Part shown: positions 23,200 through 34,393 of the stretch, piece after piece
How the letters are laid out: the number at the start of each line of letters is the position of its first letter
Numbering within the stretch: position 1 is the first letter of the stretch
Assembly (NCBI GenBank): GCA_032358165.1
Contig: JAALGY010000047.1
Span: forward strand, 62,001 to 126,000
Reading direction: 5' to 3'
DNA length: 64,000 bases
Origin: Diplosphaera chodatii
Lineage: Eukaryota; Chlorophyta; Trebouxiophyceae; Prasiolales; Stichococcaceae
Made by a program: the position numbers and the translations under genes
Notes under the pieces: model-generated
The model's input: the letters and a program-made list of their open reading frames with translations, nothing else
Told to the model about the DNA's origin: nothing
The model's database searches: none

Positions 23200-26100
23200 C
23201 TACCCCTCTTCTTCGAGAACGTCGCGGATCGCCGCCACGTCGGGGTGGTCCGGCCCCAGGGCCGCCGTCTGGATGGCCAGCGCCCGCTGCAGCAGCGGCC
23301 GCCCCTCCGCCTCGTTGCCCTGCAGCACAGCAGGAGCACGAGACGACATCACACTGCAACCTGGACGCTGCGTACTACCGTACTTGGCTTGCAGTGGCTT
23401 CAGTGAGCCACATCCAAGCTTGTTGTAGAGGGGGGCAGGGCCGAGCATCGCTGAGCTGTCACTCAGCTGCATGGTATGCACGAATACACACCATGAAGCC
23501 ATGCCTGCCAGCAGGAAGGCGTGAGCCATACCGACAAGCGCCAGCAATGCACCACGGACCACTGGCACAATAGTGCTGGTCGCCTGCTCCGGCAGCAGCA
23601 CGCCAAACCCTTTGGTGAACCTTTGCCTTATATAGCCGCATAATTTCTTATTTCAAATACCTGTATTTCAAATACCTGCTCGAGGCGCAGCACGCCCAGG
23701 TCGATGGCGGCATGCGCGACATCCGGGTGGTCTGGCCCCAGCCCCGCCTCCAGATCCGACAGCGCCCGCTCGAACAGCGGCCCCGCCCTGCCTGGGTCCC
23801 CCACCTGCGCAGGGGTAGCTGAGGAACTGAGATTTGGTTCTTTAACCTGCTGTTGGACGCGCAGGCTCCTGACGCAGAACTGCATTGCAAACAGCTTTTG
23901 TGTTGGTAGAGGCCACGCAAGAATGCAGTACGAGGCGTTCTCGTTCGTCTCACAAGAACGAGAGATGCGTTCCCGGGAAGACATCCCGAGAACGCGGATA
24001 CCTGGCTGTACAGCACGGCCAGCTGCGCCGCCGCGTCGGCGGCCTGCAGCGAGGTCGCGCCGAACTGCCGCTCTGCGGTCTGGAGGCCCTGTAGGAGAGT
24101 GTTCATATACATGGTTGAGTGCAAGCGCACACAACTTATCGCTGTCTTTGATGGACGTCTGTGCAAGAGACGGGGCAGCTGATGCGGAGCTGTTCATCCA
24201 GAAGGCTCGCAAGCTTCTGAATGAACAGACGGCACACGTCAGTTCTGCGCAGTCTGAAAAGCGCTAGAATGTGTAGGCCGCACCTGCAGCAGCATTGCCT
24301 CCGCTGCTGCCGGGTCAGCCGGCAGGTCGAAATCATCATCGGCGTCCAGAAGCTGTTCCTGGGCAGGCTGCGCCGGCACCGCTGCTGCACACAGACAGCA
24401 GCAGCTGGGTCAGGCACGCGCACAGCAGACAGGCCTGTAGCCTGACAAGCATGGCAGCAGGGTGAAACACAACATTGCGGTGGGCGCACTGCAAAGAGTA
24501 AACAACACGGCATCCTGCAGTACTATTACACGTCAGCCAGCAGCTATGACATGTCAGCCAGCAGCTTGACAAGCACCTGGAGGCGGACTCAGCGGCTGTG
24601 CTGGAAGCCTCTGCTTCGCCGGCGGCTTGCGTGGGCCTGCTGAGTCAGCTGCCTGCTTTGCCACTTTTGCGCCCGCCGCCGCCGGGGGCTTGGCAGCCCT
24701 GGCGGCTGTTTTCTGCGGCGCCGCCGGCTTCTCGCTGCGGGGCTGGACAGCGGGCGCCCTGCCGGGCGGCAGGTTCTCCTTCCGCTCCTTCCTGCCGCCG
24801 GGTGCCCCGACAGGGGCCGTGAGCGAGGCGCGCGGCGGCCGCGCCGGCGCCGAGGGCTGCTTCAGGGCATCCGGCGACAGCGCCCCGGTTTGCACTGTAG
24901 GTGAGACAGGCACAACTACATCTACAGCCATGAAGTTGTGACCAAGAAAGCAGCTTGACCTCATGAGCAGGTTGGTCTCGTTGGGCATTTGCTGTAAGCT
25001 TGGTGCAAAACCCTACATCCCAGGGTTTAAGACCCTCACCCAGCGCCTCCGACAGCGCCTCGCGCAGCTTGGGGTTCAGGTCTTTGGGCAGGTGGCGCGT
25101 CACCTCCTCGGGGCTGGTTATCGCCCCTGCCGCTGCGGCCACATACGTCGCCAGCGCGCGGACCTGTCGTGCAACAAAGTCGTGCATGCAATGTGAAATC
25201 TAAGGAGCGCAAATGTGAGGGCGAGCGGTGTTGCTGTGCTGGTGCAAACAATGAGGCGCACGGCTTTGTACACGGCATGCCCGCTGCTGAAGGGCCACCT
25301 GCGTCGCTGGCTCGCAGCCCAGGCATGGGGCTGACATTGGGCACGTGGGTGTGCAGGCTCACCTCGGCGTTGGCGTTGCCCAGGGCGACCGACACGAAAC
25401 CCATGAGTGGCTCCGGTGCGAAGCCGCCGCCGTCGGCGGCGCCGCCCCCGCACACCCCCACCCGCGGCAGCAGCATGCTGATCAGCCGCAGCCGCGCCAG
25501 CACCGGCTTCCACGCTGCCTGGTTCTTGATGGGCCTGTGCAAACAGCAGGGAGTTGGTTGCGAGCAGCTGCGAGGGTGGATGGCGTGTAGATGGACAGCC
25601 GGCAGCTGGCACAGCATGATCACACATGGAGCTGTCTCCAGGCATGCAACGGAGTGCTGCAGCACTGACCACCCAGCGAAGCCAGTATAACCCGCAGCAT
25701 CTTCACGTTGGGCTGGATCAGCGGCACTGCCATAGGCCATGACAGACACTGCCTGAGGCTGCCAGGTACAGACCTCAGCAACGGGCCGGTGTGGGTGGCG
25801 AGCGCCGCCTCCGGCACGTCGGCCAGCGCTGATACTGCGTCTTCCACCCCCTTTGCGATGCGCGCGTTCGCGTCCCCCGCCCGCTCAAGCAGCACCGGCA
25901 GCAGCTCGGCGGTCAGCCGCGAGGCGTCGCGGCCTGCGGCGGCACCGTGCGCCTTCAGCAGCTCCGCTGTCGCCTGGGAGGAGGCAATGCAGCTGGAGTT
26001 TTGCTTTGCGAACCTGACACGAGCGCAATTACCAAACATGCCATGTGACGGCAGCTTGCAGATGCAGTCCGCATGTGATGCTGTTGCGCCAGTGAAGCTC

Positions 26101-29100
26101 AGACTGCACGAGACCAGGGAGCAGGAGAGCGGCGGTTCTCACAACTGCGGCATAGCTTCGGGTCCGCGCACCTGCTGGGCGGCCAGCAGCACGCTGCCGA
26201 CCTTGTCGCGCAGCAGCCGCTGCAGGGTGGGCCCGGCGCTGCGCACCAGCTCCCGGGCAGATTCCGTGCCGCTATCGTGCGGGATGCTGCCGGCCTGCAG
26301 CCCCCGGCACAGGTGGCCCAGCGCAGCCTCGCGCACCTTCCGGTCCTTCGAGAGCAGGGCGCTGCGTTGCAGAGGAATGCAAATTCGACAGGGGCAGCGG
26401 CCACATGCCGGCAGCTGTCTAGGCAGCCCGGCGGCTTCTGAACAGCCGAAGCGCAGGCGCCGGGTTTACACATGGTGTACATGAGCGAGGCGCTGGTAGG
26501 CATCTTGACGGTGGCCTGGTTGGGAATGGCGCCCAGATGTTTGCAACATTTGGCGCCGACCTGCAGACGAAGGGGCCGAGCGCCGCCTCCAGCGGCTCCA
26601 CCAGCTGCGCCTCTGCCGGCGGCAGCTGCTCGGGCGCGGCCGCGTCCCACCCTGGAGGCGCGTCGCCGATGCCGGCGCCGCCGCCGCCGTTCGCCTGCTG
26701 CTTGCCGGGTGCAGCTGGCTGTCCTGCCTGCCGCGGGTGCGCTGCAGCTGAGGAGGCGCGCCGCGCGGCCGCCTTGGCAGCCGGGGGCTCTGCCGCTGCA
26801 GGGTGGACTGCTGAGGCGGCGTTGGGCGTCTGAGGCACTGTGTATGCCCCTGCGGCCTTGGCGGGCCGGTCGTCATATGCCTGAGACGGCGTCATGCTGT
26901 CGCCGTCGCCATCCCCTGCAGAATAGTCGGATATGGGCAGCTCATGCATGGAGGAGAGAGGCAGCTGCCGGTTCACTTGCATGGCTCTCCAATGGAAGTG
27001 GCAATTGCACTTGCAGCACCTGCAATCAGGCGCTGCAGGCGTCTGACTTGCTTTCCAGCTGCCTATGGTGACTCACCTTGGATCTGCCGAATGGATGGAG
27101 GCGTGTGGTTCGGCGGCCGCTTGCTGGGCGAGCCTGGCCGCTGCGGCGGCTTCCGCCTTCCTGCTGCCGCCTCACGCACAGGGCCGGCGCCATCAGACGC
27201 AACAACCCCTGCATCTAAGTCCTCATCTGGACCGGATTCCCCCGGGGGGTACTCTGACGGCATTTCGTTGCCGCCACTGGACCCGCCAACCGGCACGTCG
27301 TCATGTGACACTGCTGGCCGCACAGGCGGCTGCTGCGGGCGGCTGGGCGGCTGCTGCAGCTGCGGCGGCTCTGGCGAAGGCGCTGCCGCGCTGCCATTCT
27401 GGGTGCTGGCGCCACTGGGTGGCCCGCCCGCCCGCCGCGCCATCGGCTGCTGCAGGGTGGGGCTGTCTGAGGCGCCCGCGCGCAGCCGAGCAATGTCCGC
27501 CTGCATCAACGCATGCCTCTGCTTGCTGACAGCTCATGCACACTGATCCACTTTGGGTTGGCTGCAAGATACTGCGGCTTCCGCAAGGTAGTCATTAGTC
27601 GGGGGAGCACCTTCAGGGCTTTGGCAGCGTCATAGTCCTCGCGTCCAATGGCAGCTGCCTTTGCCGCTTCCAGCTGCCCCAGCTGCCCGCCCACGGCCAC
27701 CAGCCTGCCCAAAGCACACAGCAGCAGTCAGCCCGGCTCTGCAAGTAGGATTGCAAAAGTATCGCTTCTTTCTTGGATGGATGCTCACTTGAGGCGACAA
27801 CATTGAAGATGTTTTCAATGTTGAACCTGCAGCACACCTGTCGATGGCAGACTTCAGCCGCTTGGCCTCGTCGTAGTCTTCAGCATCCACTGCAGCGGCC
27901 TTGGCCTGTCGGAGCGCCGCCACCTACATAATGCTGACCGGGCTTCAATGCAGCGTCCAGTGACCGGCGTCAGGTGGGGTCTTGCAGGTTGTGCGATGGC
28001 GCAACAATCGCCACGTTCAGCAAGATCGCGTCTGCAGTCAAATGATGCGGCTATCTGCTGCACAGCATCACCTGGGTGGCTGTCTCGGCGTCGAGGCCGC
28101 CGTCGCTGCTGCTGCGGGCGGCAGTAGGAGCCACTGCCTGGTAGGCTGTGCCATTGGCGGCTGGGTGCGGCGGCGCATCTGCCAGCGGCACCCCAATCAG
28201 GTTGAGCGCCACAATGCCCACCTGCTCGAACGGAAACCATTACATCACGGTCTTGCCTGTCATTGTCACTCGATGACCGGCTTTAAGGGCTGACTGCATC
28301 AGCAAGGCGTGGCATGGACATGCTGTGATGCCGTCACACCGTGCATACTCCTAGCTGCCAGTGCAAGTTTTGCACACTGCGGGCGTCTGCATGGTGCTGA
28401 ACTTACGAACACAATGCACCTGAACAGCGGTGTTGAAGCGGTTGGCATGCGGCGCATGGAGCAGCAGCCGAACCGCACCGGCAGGCGCGTCAAGCTGCAC
28501 GCTCTTCAGCTCCCGCGCCTGGGGTGGCATCCAATTCTTTGCGTGCTCACGAACTGGACCCCGGCGTGCCCAGCTGGCTGTGGTCAATGCCTGCTTCGGA
28601 CTCTTTACATGACATGTATCTAGCAATCCACTGCATGCGCACTGTGGCTGCAAGTGTTGAGCAGTGCAACCTTTTGCATCTGGAAGTTCGTGCACCTGAT
28701 GGCCAGACTGCTCGTTGGGGTCCAGTGATAGGAAGCCGAGGCGGCGCCATGGCGCTGTGCTGCTTGGCGGCACGCCCGGCGGCGACACGAACACCTCCAC
28801 GCGGCTGGCTATCTGTTGCAAAACGCAAATAAGATATGTTTGCGCGCTGCGGAAGGCTTCGAAGACTGAGGGCATGTAACAGATGGACGCATGGATGGAG
28901 ACTCTTTGCTGCAGCCACTTGACGCTGCAGCGATCCACACCTTGTACTCGTGCGACAGGATCTGCAGCTGCGTCAGGCGCGCTGGTTGGTCCAAGCTGAA
29001 GGCTAGCTCCTGCGGGAACGTGGCGTTCCTGCAATGCGCAGCAAATACACAACTTCAATGGGCCAGATCACAGGTCCGCTTCAGGACTCACTAGTCAGGT

Positions 29101-29322
29101 TTCACGCACATGGCAATGGCACTTGGCGGCGATCTGCCGAGCCTTGGATGGCGACAGGCTGCCATTGAGGCCCGCGTCCGCTGACAGGTGGGCTCACCTG
29201 GCGCTCTGCCAGCCGCGGCTCTGCGGCCGGTGGCGCAGCAGCTCCGCCGCAGGGTAATCTGGGTGTTCGCCGGAGCACAGCGCCAGGCCAAAACCCAGCT
29301 TTGCAGGCGCAGGCGCTGCCAT
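23200..29322 (-). CDS. CEP104: CEP104/FAP256-like ciliary-tip protein continuing into TPR repeats
   Basis: Eighteen exons join in phase into 992 aa, from ATG 29322 to the stop at 23200 (for example 29322-29198, 28812-28696, 28221-28072, 26361-26172, 25534-25363, 23804-23676, 23319-23200). Residues 1-193 match the CEP104 N-terminal jelly-roll: FPQEL, RVEVFVS, then LGFLSLDPNEQSG and RELKSVQLDA, then VGIVALNLIG. A coiled coil carries the signature EDYDEAKRLK and a second EDYDAAKALK (194-253). After a disordered stretch comes the TOG domain (about 512-741; KDRKVREAALGHL, AAWKPVLARLRLI). A basic linker leads to three TPR-like exons (882-992), two with LGPDHPDVA. Family knowledge: CEP104 binds microtubule plus ends at the ciliary tip. 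Animal CEP104 ends in zinc fingers; here kinesin-light-chain-like TPRs replace them. Two adjacent genes are possible but no start or break is visible between them. Confidence 0.85.
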
Positions 29323-29836
29323 GATCTACTGCTGCGCGGCTGCTGTGGGGCCACTCAATGCCCAGAAAACCGTGACATCAGCAGCGCTGCACATTCAGGG
29401 ATGTTCAGAAGATCGCTGAGACTCATTATAGCCTTGAGGTTTGTGTGCAGCGGCAACGAGACGGTGCACTTCAAACCAGCTGCTGCCTTGCAATCCGAAC
29501 GTTTCGATGTCGTCGAAGTGCTAGAGTTGCGTAGGATCCTGCGGCACACACAGCGTCTCCAAAGCTGAGATCATTCTCGATTGCACCGATGATGAGCTGC
29601 GCACAGCAAACTGGGCGTCTTGGGTCGCATGTTGCCGAGGTTGCATGGGCCATTTTTTGGCGGGAAATGATCTGCTACAGGGTCAGAGTTTAAGTTTCAA
29701 AATCAAAGGACACAGTCCCGCCTTGGCCCCTCAGCGCGTCACGGCGTCAGGTGTCTGAGGTTCAGCACACAAGATTTGGCAGTCGGGTCGTCGCGTGTGC
29801 CTGTTGTACCACATTACACATAGCTTCCTGACAGGA
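29323..29836. other. Intergenic region between divergent CEP104 and the intronless ORF
   Basis: No gene was found. It holds a canonical E2F-type site (29654-29667) and is the likely shared promoter region. Confidence 0.55.
29654..29667. promoter_or_regulatory. E2F/DP-type site TTTTTGGCGGGAAA
   Basis: The sequence matches the consensus E2F site (TTTSGCGC/TTGGCGGGAA type) used by E2F-DP factors in plants and algae. It lies about 330 bp upstream of the CEP104 ATG and 170-180 bp upstream of the intronless ORF. Cell-cycle control of either gene is inference. Confidence 0.5.
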
Positions 29837-30505
29837 ATGCCAACCGCACGTGACAAGTGGCGTCGCATGCGAAACCCTGTGCCCTTCGCCTTCCTTGACA
29901 CCAGCTCAGTCGCGCCCTCAGCTTTTGAGCGTGTGAATATCAGCGCTTGCAACGCGCTGGGCGAGCCTCTCATTTCCAAGCGCCCTGACGGCAGCATTGA
30001 CCGGCCCATCACGTTGCAGCTGATCCTTTGCCATGTTGCCTCTGTGCTCGAGCCCCGTGTCATCGAGCTGCAGCCTGAAGGCAAGGTGCCACAGGACGCT
30101 GCAGACCTGCTGCAGCAGCCTCTGCTGAACGATAGCCACTTTGATGAGGAGGAGGCCCTTTGCATGCCAGCAAAGCGAGGCAAAGTTGCAGGCTTCACCC
30201 GCACCGGCCAGGACAAATACATCGAGGTCATCCTTGGAAACGACGCCAAGGGCAACACAGTCAAAGAGCGAGTGCTCCGCTTGATCTGCTGGCTGCGCTG
30301 GGGCCCGCCTCCCGTGAGCAATGCCACCGGGTGGGCGTATGTTGCTGCCCAAGCATGTGGCAAATTCATGTGCAGCGAGCGCCACGACTGTATGTCGCCG
30401 AGCCACCTGAAGTGGCAGGACAGAGGCGCCACCGTAGCCGTATCACGTTCACGTCGCAGCAAGAAGAGGTGCCGATGCGATGCTACACTTGACCATCATG
30501 CTTAG
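29837..30505 (+). CDS. Intronless ORF with His-Me-finger homing-endonuclease-like zinc loop
   Basis: One uninterrupted frame gives 222 aa from MPTARDKWRR; an upstream in-frame ATG at 29795 would give 236 aa. It is unusual here because every other gene has several introns. The C-terminal third has RVLRLICWLRWGPPP, then CGKFMCSERHDCMSPSHLKW, which resembles the zinc-binding loop of I-PpoI-type homing endonucleases (C-x-x-x-x-C...C-x-x-P-x-H-L-x-W). The tail is basic (SRSRRSKKRCR). In the alignment I favour, Gln occupies the place of the catalytic His, so nuclease activity may be lost. It could be a former selfish element, a domesticated DNA-binding protein, or an unrelated zinc protein. The family call is by eye only. 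Confidence 0.5.
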   Translation: MPTARDKWRRMRNPVPFAFLDTSSVAPSAFERVNISACNALGEPLISKRPDGSIDRPITLQLILCHVASVLEPRVIELQPEGKVPQDAADLLQQPLLNDSHFDEEEALCMPAKRGKVAGFTRTGQDKYIEVILGNDAKGNTVKERVLRLICWLRWGPPPVSNATGWAYVAAQACGKFMCSERHDCMSPSHLKWQDRGATVAVSRSRRSKKRCRCDATLDHHA

Positions 30506-30885
30506 CCGTGTGCTACTGAGCGAGATACATGTGCAGGCTGCTGGTCTGTGTCTGCCCTTTGGTGACGGCTTGCTGCATTGACGCTTGCGCAGGAAGCATC
30601 AGGGAAAGCTAGGGCAGGGTAGGCAGCGGCGGCGATGATAAATGAGTGGGACACACCAAATGCATTCCCTACATGCGGTGGTTTGGCTGCTGCTGCATCA
30701 TTCGGTGTCCTCAACTTGCCAGAGGCGCACCTGCCTCTACTGTGCTGCTACCAGCACTGTTGTGCCGCCAGCCTGCTGCGCTGTGCGGAACTGAAAACCG
30801 CTGGGGAGACTGCCGGGTGCCAAGCATTTGTGCTGTTCTGCCACAACCCTATCGTGTAAACTACTACCGCTACCCTTGGGTAAAT
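30506..30885. other. Intergenic, convergent 3' flanks
   Basis: This stretch lies between the stop of the intronless ORF and the stop of the ATP-phosphoribosyltransferase gene. No coding sequence is supported; it presumably holds two 3' untranslated regions. Confidence 0.55.
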
Positions 30886-33800
30886 CTAAGCCCGCGGGGG
30901 CCCCTCCTCCAGCCCCAGCTTGTCCAGCAGCTGCCGCCACCGCGCCGGCTCCTCGTCGAAGATGTACGTCATCGGCTGCACCAGCACGCCGCTGCCGCCC
31001 AGCTGCAGTGCATCATGTGCGCGGTGTCAGCAATATACAACACAGGACGGGCACTTCGCGAGCACCCTGTTGCTTGTACGAGGCATCTGCAGCTGCGAGC
31101 CTGGCCATGGTACCAGCAGTTCGCAGCAATGCACCCCACTCCACTCCACTGGAGACAACCTGGAGCCCCACACGAGTCAACAGCAAGCAGCATTGTGCGC
31201 ACCTTGCGCAGCTCGTTGACGGCCGCGTACAGCCGCTTCTTGGGCACGCACACGGTGGTGCCGAACAGGTCTGGCGCGGCGCCGGCGGCGCCGTTGCCGT
31301 CTCCAGGCGGCGTGAAGACGGGGCTGATGGTGGGGCCCTGGAGGCCCCGCAGCAGCTCCGAGGCCAGGATCTTGCCGGCCACCTCCTCCGCCGAGGTCCC
31401 CCGCATGTTTGCGATCACCGAGTAGTAGTTGCCTGCAGCGGCAGGGGATCCAACCTTCAGGTTGGAGGGCCAGTGCCATTCACGCGTCACTGTCAGCACC
31501 TGCTGTGAGGCCTGGCCTCAACGAGCTCAAGCAGTGCCTGCAGAATTATGTGCGACAGACTGGGCATCGGCAGCACGTGCACGCCATTGATGGTAATATG
31601 TAGCTTGCTGGGTGTTGTGCCTTGTCTGGTGCCCGCTGCAATCGGGCGCACCGGCTGTGAGGTGCGCCTCGAAGCGCTCGATCAGCTCGTGCACGATGGC
31701 CAGCAGGCCCGGGCGCGCCAGCAGCGCGGCGCGGTTGCCCACCAGCACCCCCTGGCTGTCCATGATGCGGCCGCCCTCCAGCTCCTTCAGATTGTTCTCC
31801 CGCAGCGTCACGCCCGTGGACACCTGCGCAGGCGGGCATCCCCAATCTTGTCACCGCTGAGTCCAGCAGCGGAACATCCCCCAACAGCACGATCACCTTT
31901 ATATTGTAGTTCCCCATGTGTTAGTGGCTATGAGTGCCAGAATCAGACCCTTGTCAGGGCAATGACAAGGGTCAGGTGCATGCCTGCCACAACCCTCTCG
32001 ATACAGCTGACAGTATGCAGCGGCACTGCCCGCTTTGTATTGCTGACCCCGCAGCAAGCCAATGGTTGCAGAGTGAGAGGCCAAAAGCTTAAACGCAGGC
32101 AACAGCGTACTAGTGACTGCTGTGCATCCTGCGCCTGGCACTGAAGCTGCCCTCACATCACCGGTTCTCAGCCCTGAACCCGCACCAGGTCCAAAATGAT
32201 GTTAAGGGAGCGCACGGCAGGGTGCGCCCTGACAGGCGCAGGCAAGCCCCACAATACCCTAAACCTCTAAAAACCCCGCACCAGGTCCAGGATGATGTCG
32301 GCGGAGCCCATGGCGGGGTGCGCCTCCAGGGCGCCGTCCGCCGCCAGCAGCACGAAGTGCTTGAAGCCCCTCTCCTCGAAGAAGCGCCGCGCGATCGCCT
32401 GGTACCCTGTCACCACCCGCAGCGGCGTCTGCTCCGTCCACTCCGGCATGTCTCTAAGCTCCTGCGGAGTGCAAACAGAGTACGGTTTGCCATGTTTGTG
32501 TGCTAATGCATCAGCATGTAGCTGCTGTATGGTTCTGTATGCCTGCAGTAGCTGGCCCCTTGAGATGGTTCGCAGCGAACGGCGAGATGAGCCACAGCTC
32601 CGTCAATCTTTCCGACCCTGCTGACAGTGGCTGCTGTCCTGCGGCCCGCTTTGACTGGTGTGTGCGCAGTTGCACGCTGGAGCTCAAGTGCTGCTCGGGT
32701 GGGGATGCGTGGTGAAGCCTGATGGAAGGGCTCCACACCATACGGCTGCGCACCTCCAGGGTGTTGACATCCGCCCACCGCCCGCCGGTGGGCACGCCCA
32801 GGCCCAGGTGGCAGTGCCCGAAGTCCAGCGCGCCGTGCAGGACTATCAGGTCGGGGGACCCGGCGGCGAGCTCCTCGAACATGTCGGCGCCCACGATGCC
32901 CAGGTCCAGATCGCCGCGCACCAGCTTCCGCACCACGTCCGACGCCCGCTGGAACCACACCTCTAGGTCCGGCAGCTGCGCAGCAGCAGTACAGCGGCCG
33001 TCAAGGCTTTAGAGGTGTGGCACCTGCTACGTGTGTTCTCAAAGAGCCTTGCAAGGCTTCCCCGGCATGGAGCCCTCCCGGCGAGACAAAAGCATGGGGT
33101 CTGGCGGCATGGCGATGGCAGATGCCTGGAGGCACAGTGCATGCATGTATGGTGGTCCTGCCAGTGCAGTCATGTAAGCTTCATCAGAGCAGCACGTCCT
33201 GCCCACAGCGGGCTGTGCTTGCAGTCACCTGCGAGATGGTGGCCACATACTGCCGCGGGTTCGGCTTGTACACCGACAGCTGGCAGTCCTGCATGCAGCC
33301 GCAGCATGCTGTCGGTGACACGAGCGCACTGCATGGTGCATCTTGGCATCCGCGCAATTCTGAGCATGCCTGCATGCATGCATGTATGCCAGCCCTGCCT
33401 TCAGCAGTTCCTGCGTGTCCTCGGCCATGCGCCCCTTGCTTGGAAGCCCGAGCCGCATGGACGTGCGCTCCTGCTCCCGCTGCGACAGCACCTCCGCGGC
33501 TGCAGAGCATGCACATAGGCTGTAAGGCTGTATTGCAGTATCAATAAGTTCCTGTGCGAAATACTGTTGGCACATGTGCTGGGCACCAAAGGTCAGCGTG
33601 TGCTGCAAAGACGCCAAGCGTCCGCGGGGCACCCAGTGGTGCGTGTATCTGCTGAGCAGCATCTAGCTACCATTTAGGGCAGACGGCCTCCAGGATGCTC
33701 ACCCTGATCCTGGGCGCTTCTGAGGCTGGCGCAGATCTGCTGCTGCCATACCGCTGCTCTCCGCTGCCGCCGGCTGGATGAATGGCTGATCTGCTGACTG

Positions 33801-33904
33801 CGCCGACTGGGCGCCCAGCGGGCGGCTTTGGGCAGTGCTAGAGCTGATACACCGGCCTCCTGCGGCGCCTGAGGGCAGGGCAGCTGCCCAAGCGCGGTGT
33901 GCAT
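30886..33904 (-). CDS. HISN1: ATP phosphoribosyltransferase, histidine biosynthesis step 1 (plastid-targeted)
   Basis: Eight exons join in phase into 427 aa: 33904-33703, 33499-33399, 33288-33229, 32975-32754, 32461-32282, 31823-31652, 31432-31203, 31002-30886. The enzyme condenses ATP with PRPP to phosphoribosyl-ATP. The first about 70 residues ([10 protein letters not shown], Ser/Arg/Ala-rich) look like a plastid transit peptide; an in-frame ATG at 33976 is an alternative start. The HisG core follows: [40 protein letters not shown], then [18 protein letters not shown]. The C-terminal regulatory domain ([24 protein letters not shown]) marks the long, histidine-inhibited form. Intron 2 has no GT donor: exon 2 ends ELLK and the frame resumes DCQLSVYKP only if the intron starts GCAGGG. 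Upstream it is divergent from the bS18 gene. Confidence 0.93.
32181..32325. repeat. Decayed duplicate of an exon end in HISN1 intron 5
   Basis: About 49 nt covering the end of exon 5 and its donor (32277-32325) recur at 32181-32229, 96 nt downstream on the coding strand, with about ten differences. The copy sits inside the intron and still carries GACCTGGTGCGG. Confidence 0.85.
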
Positions 33905-34393
33905 GTGTGCAATCTGTACACAGCAAGATGCTGTTTTGGATCGCAGCCCGCTGGCACGCTGTGACCAGTCTCGCAATGCGATGCAGGTTTGCAGGAATGT
34001 TTTCTCGGCAGCTCGTAGATGTTAAAGATGCTCTGACCTGCCGCTACTTACCAGCCATTCTGGTGCATGCCCACTTAATACAGGCTACGCTGCATAGCCC
34101 ACAATAGGTCGACGGCTGGCCCCGCAAGTGCAGCACATGGGCATTAGTAGCCACAGCCACATTTGCGGAAGTTCCGTAAGATCTCCGAGCAGCTTGGTAT
34201 TGCCGTGGCAGCATCGAAAGCCGCGTTCCTGGCGGGTCTCAAAAGTTGCATCACGAGCTAACAGCAGTAAATTCTCGCTTTGGGACACCAGACTCAGAAC
34301 TAGCTGGCAGCAAACAATGTGACATGTGCTAGGCAGCCGCATGCAGCGGCGGATCGCGGGCACGCAACCGTTGCCCATTGGCAATCCGCCCAG
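33905..34393. other. Divergent promoter region, HISN1 and bS18m
   Basis: A 489-bp gap separates two head-to-head starts. No gene or clear motif was seen. If HISN1 uses the ATG at 33976 the gap shrinks to 417 bp. Confidence 0.55.
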
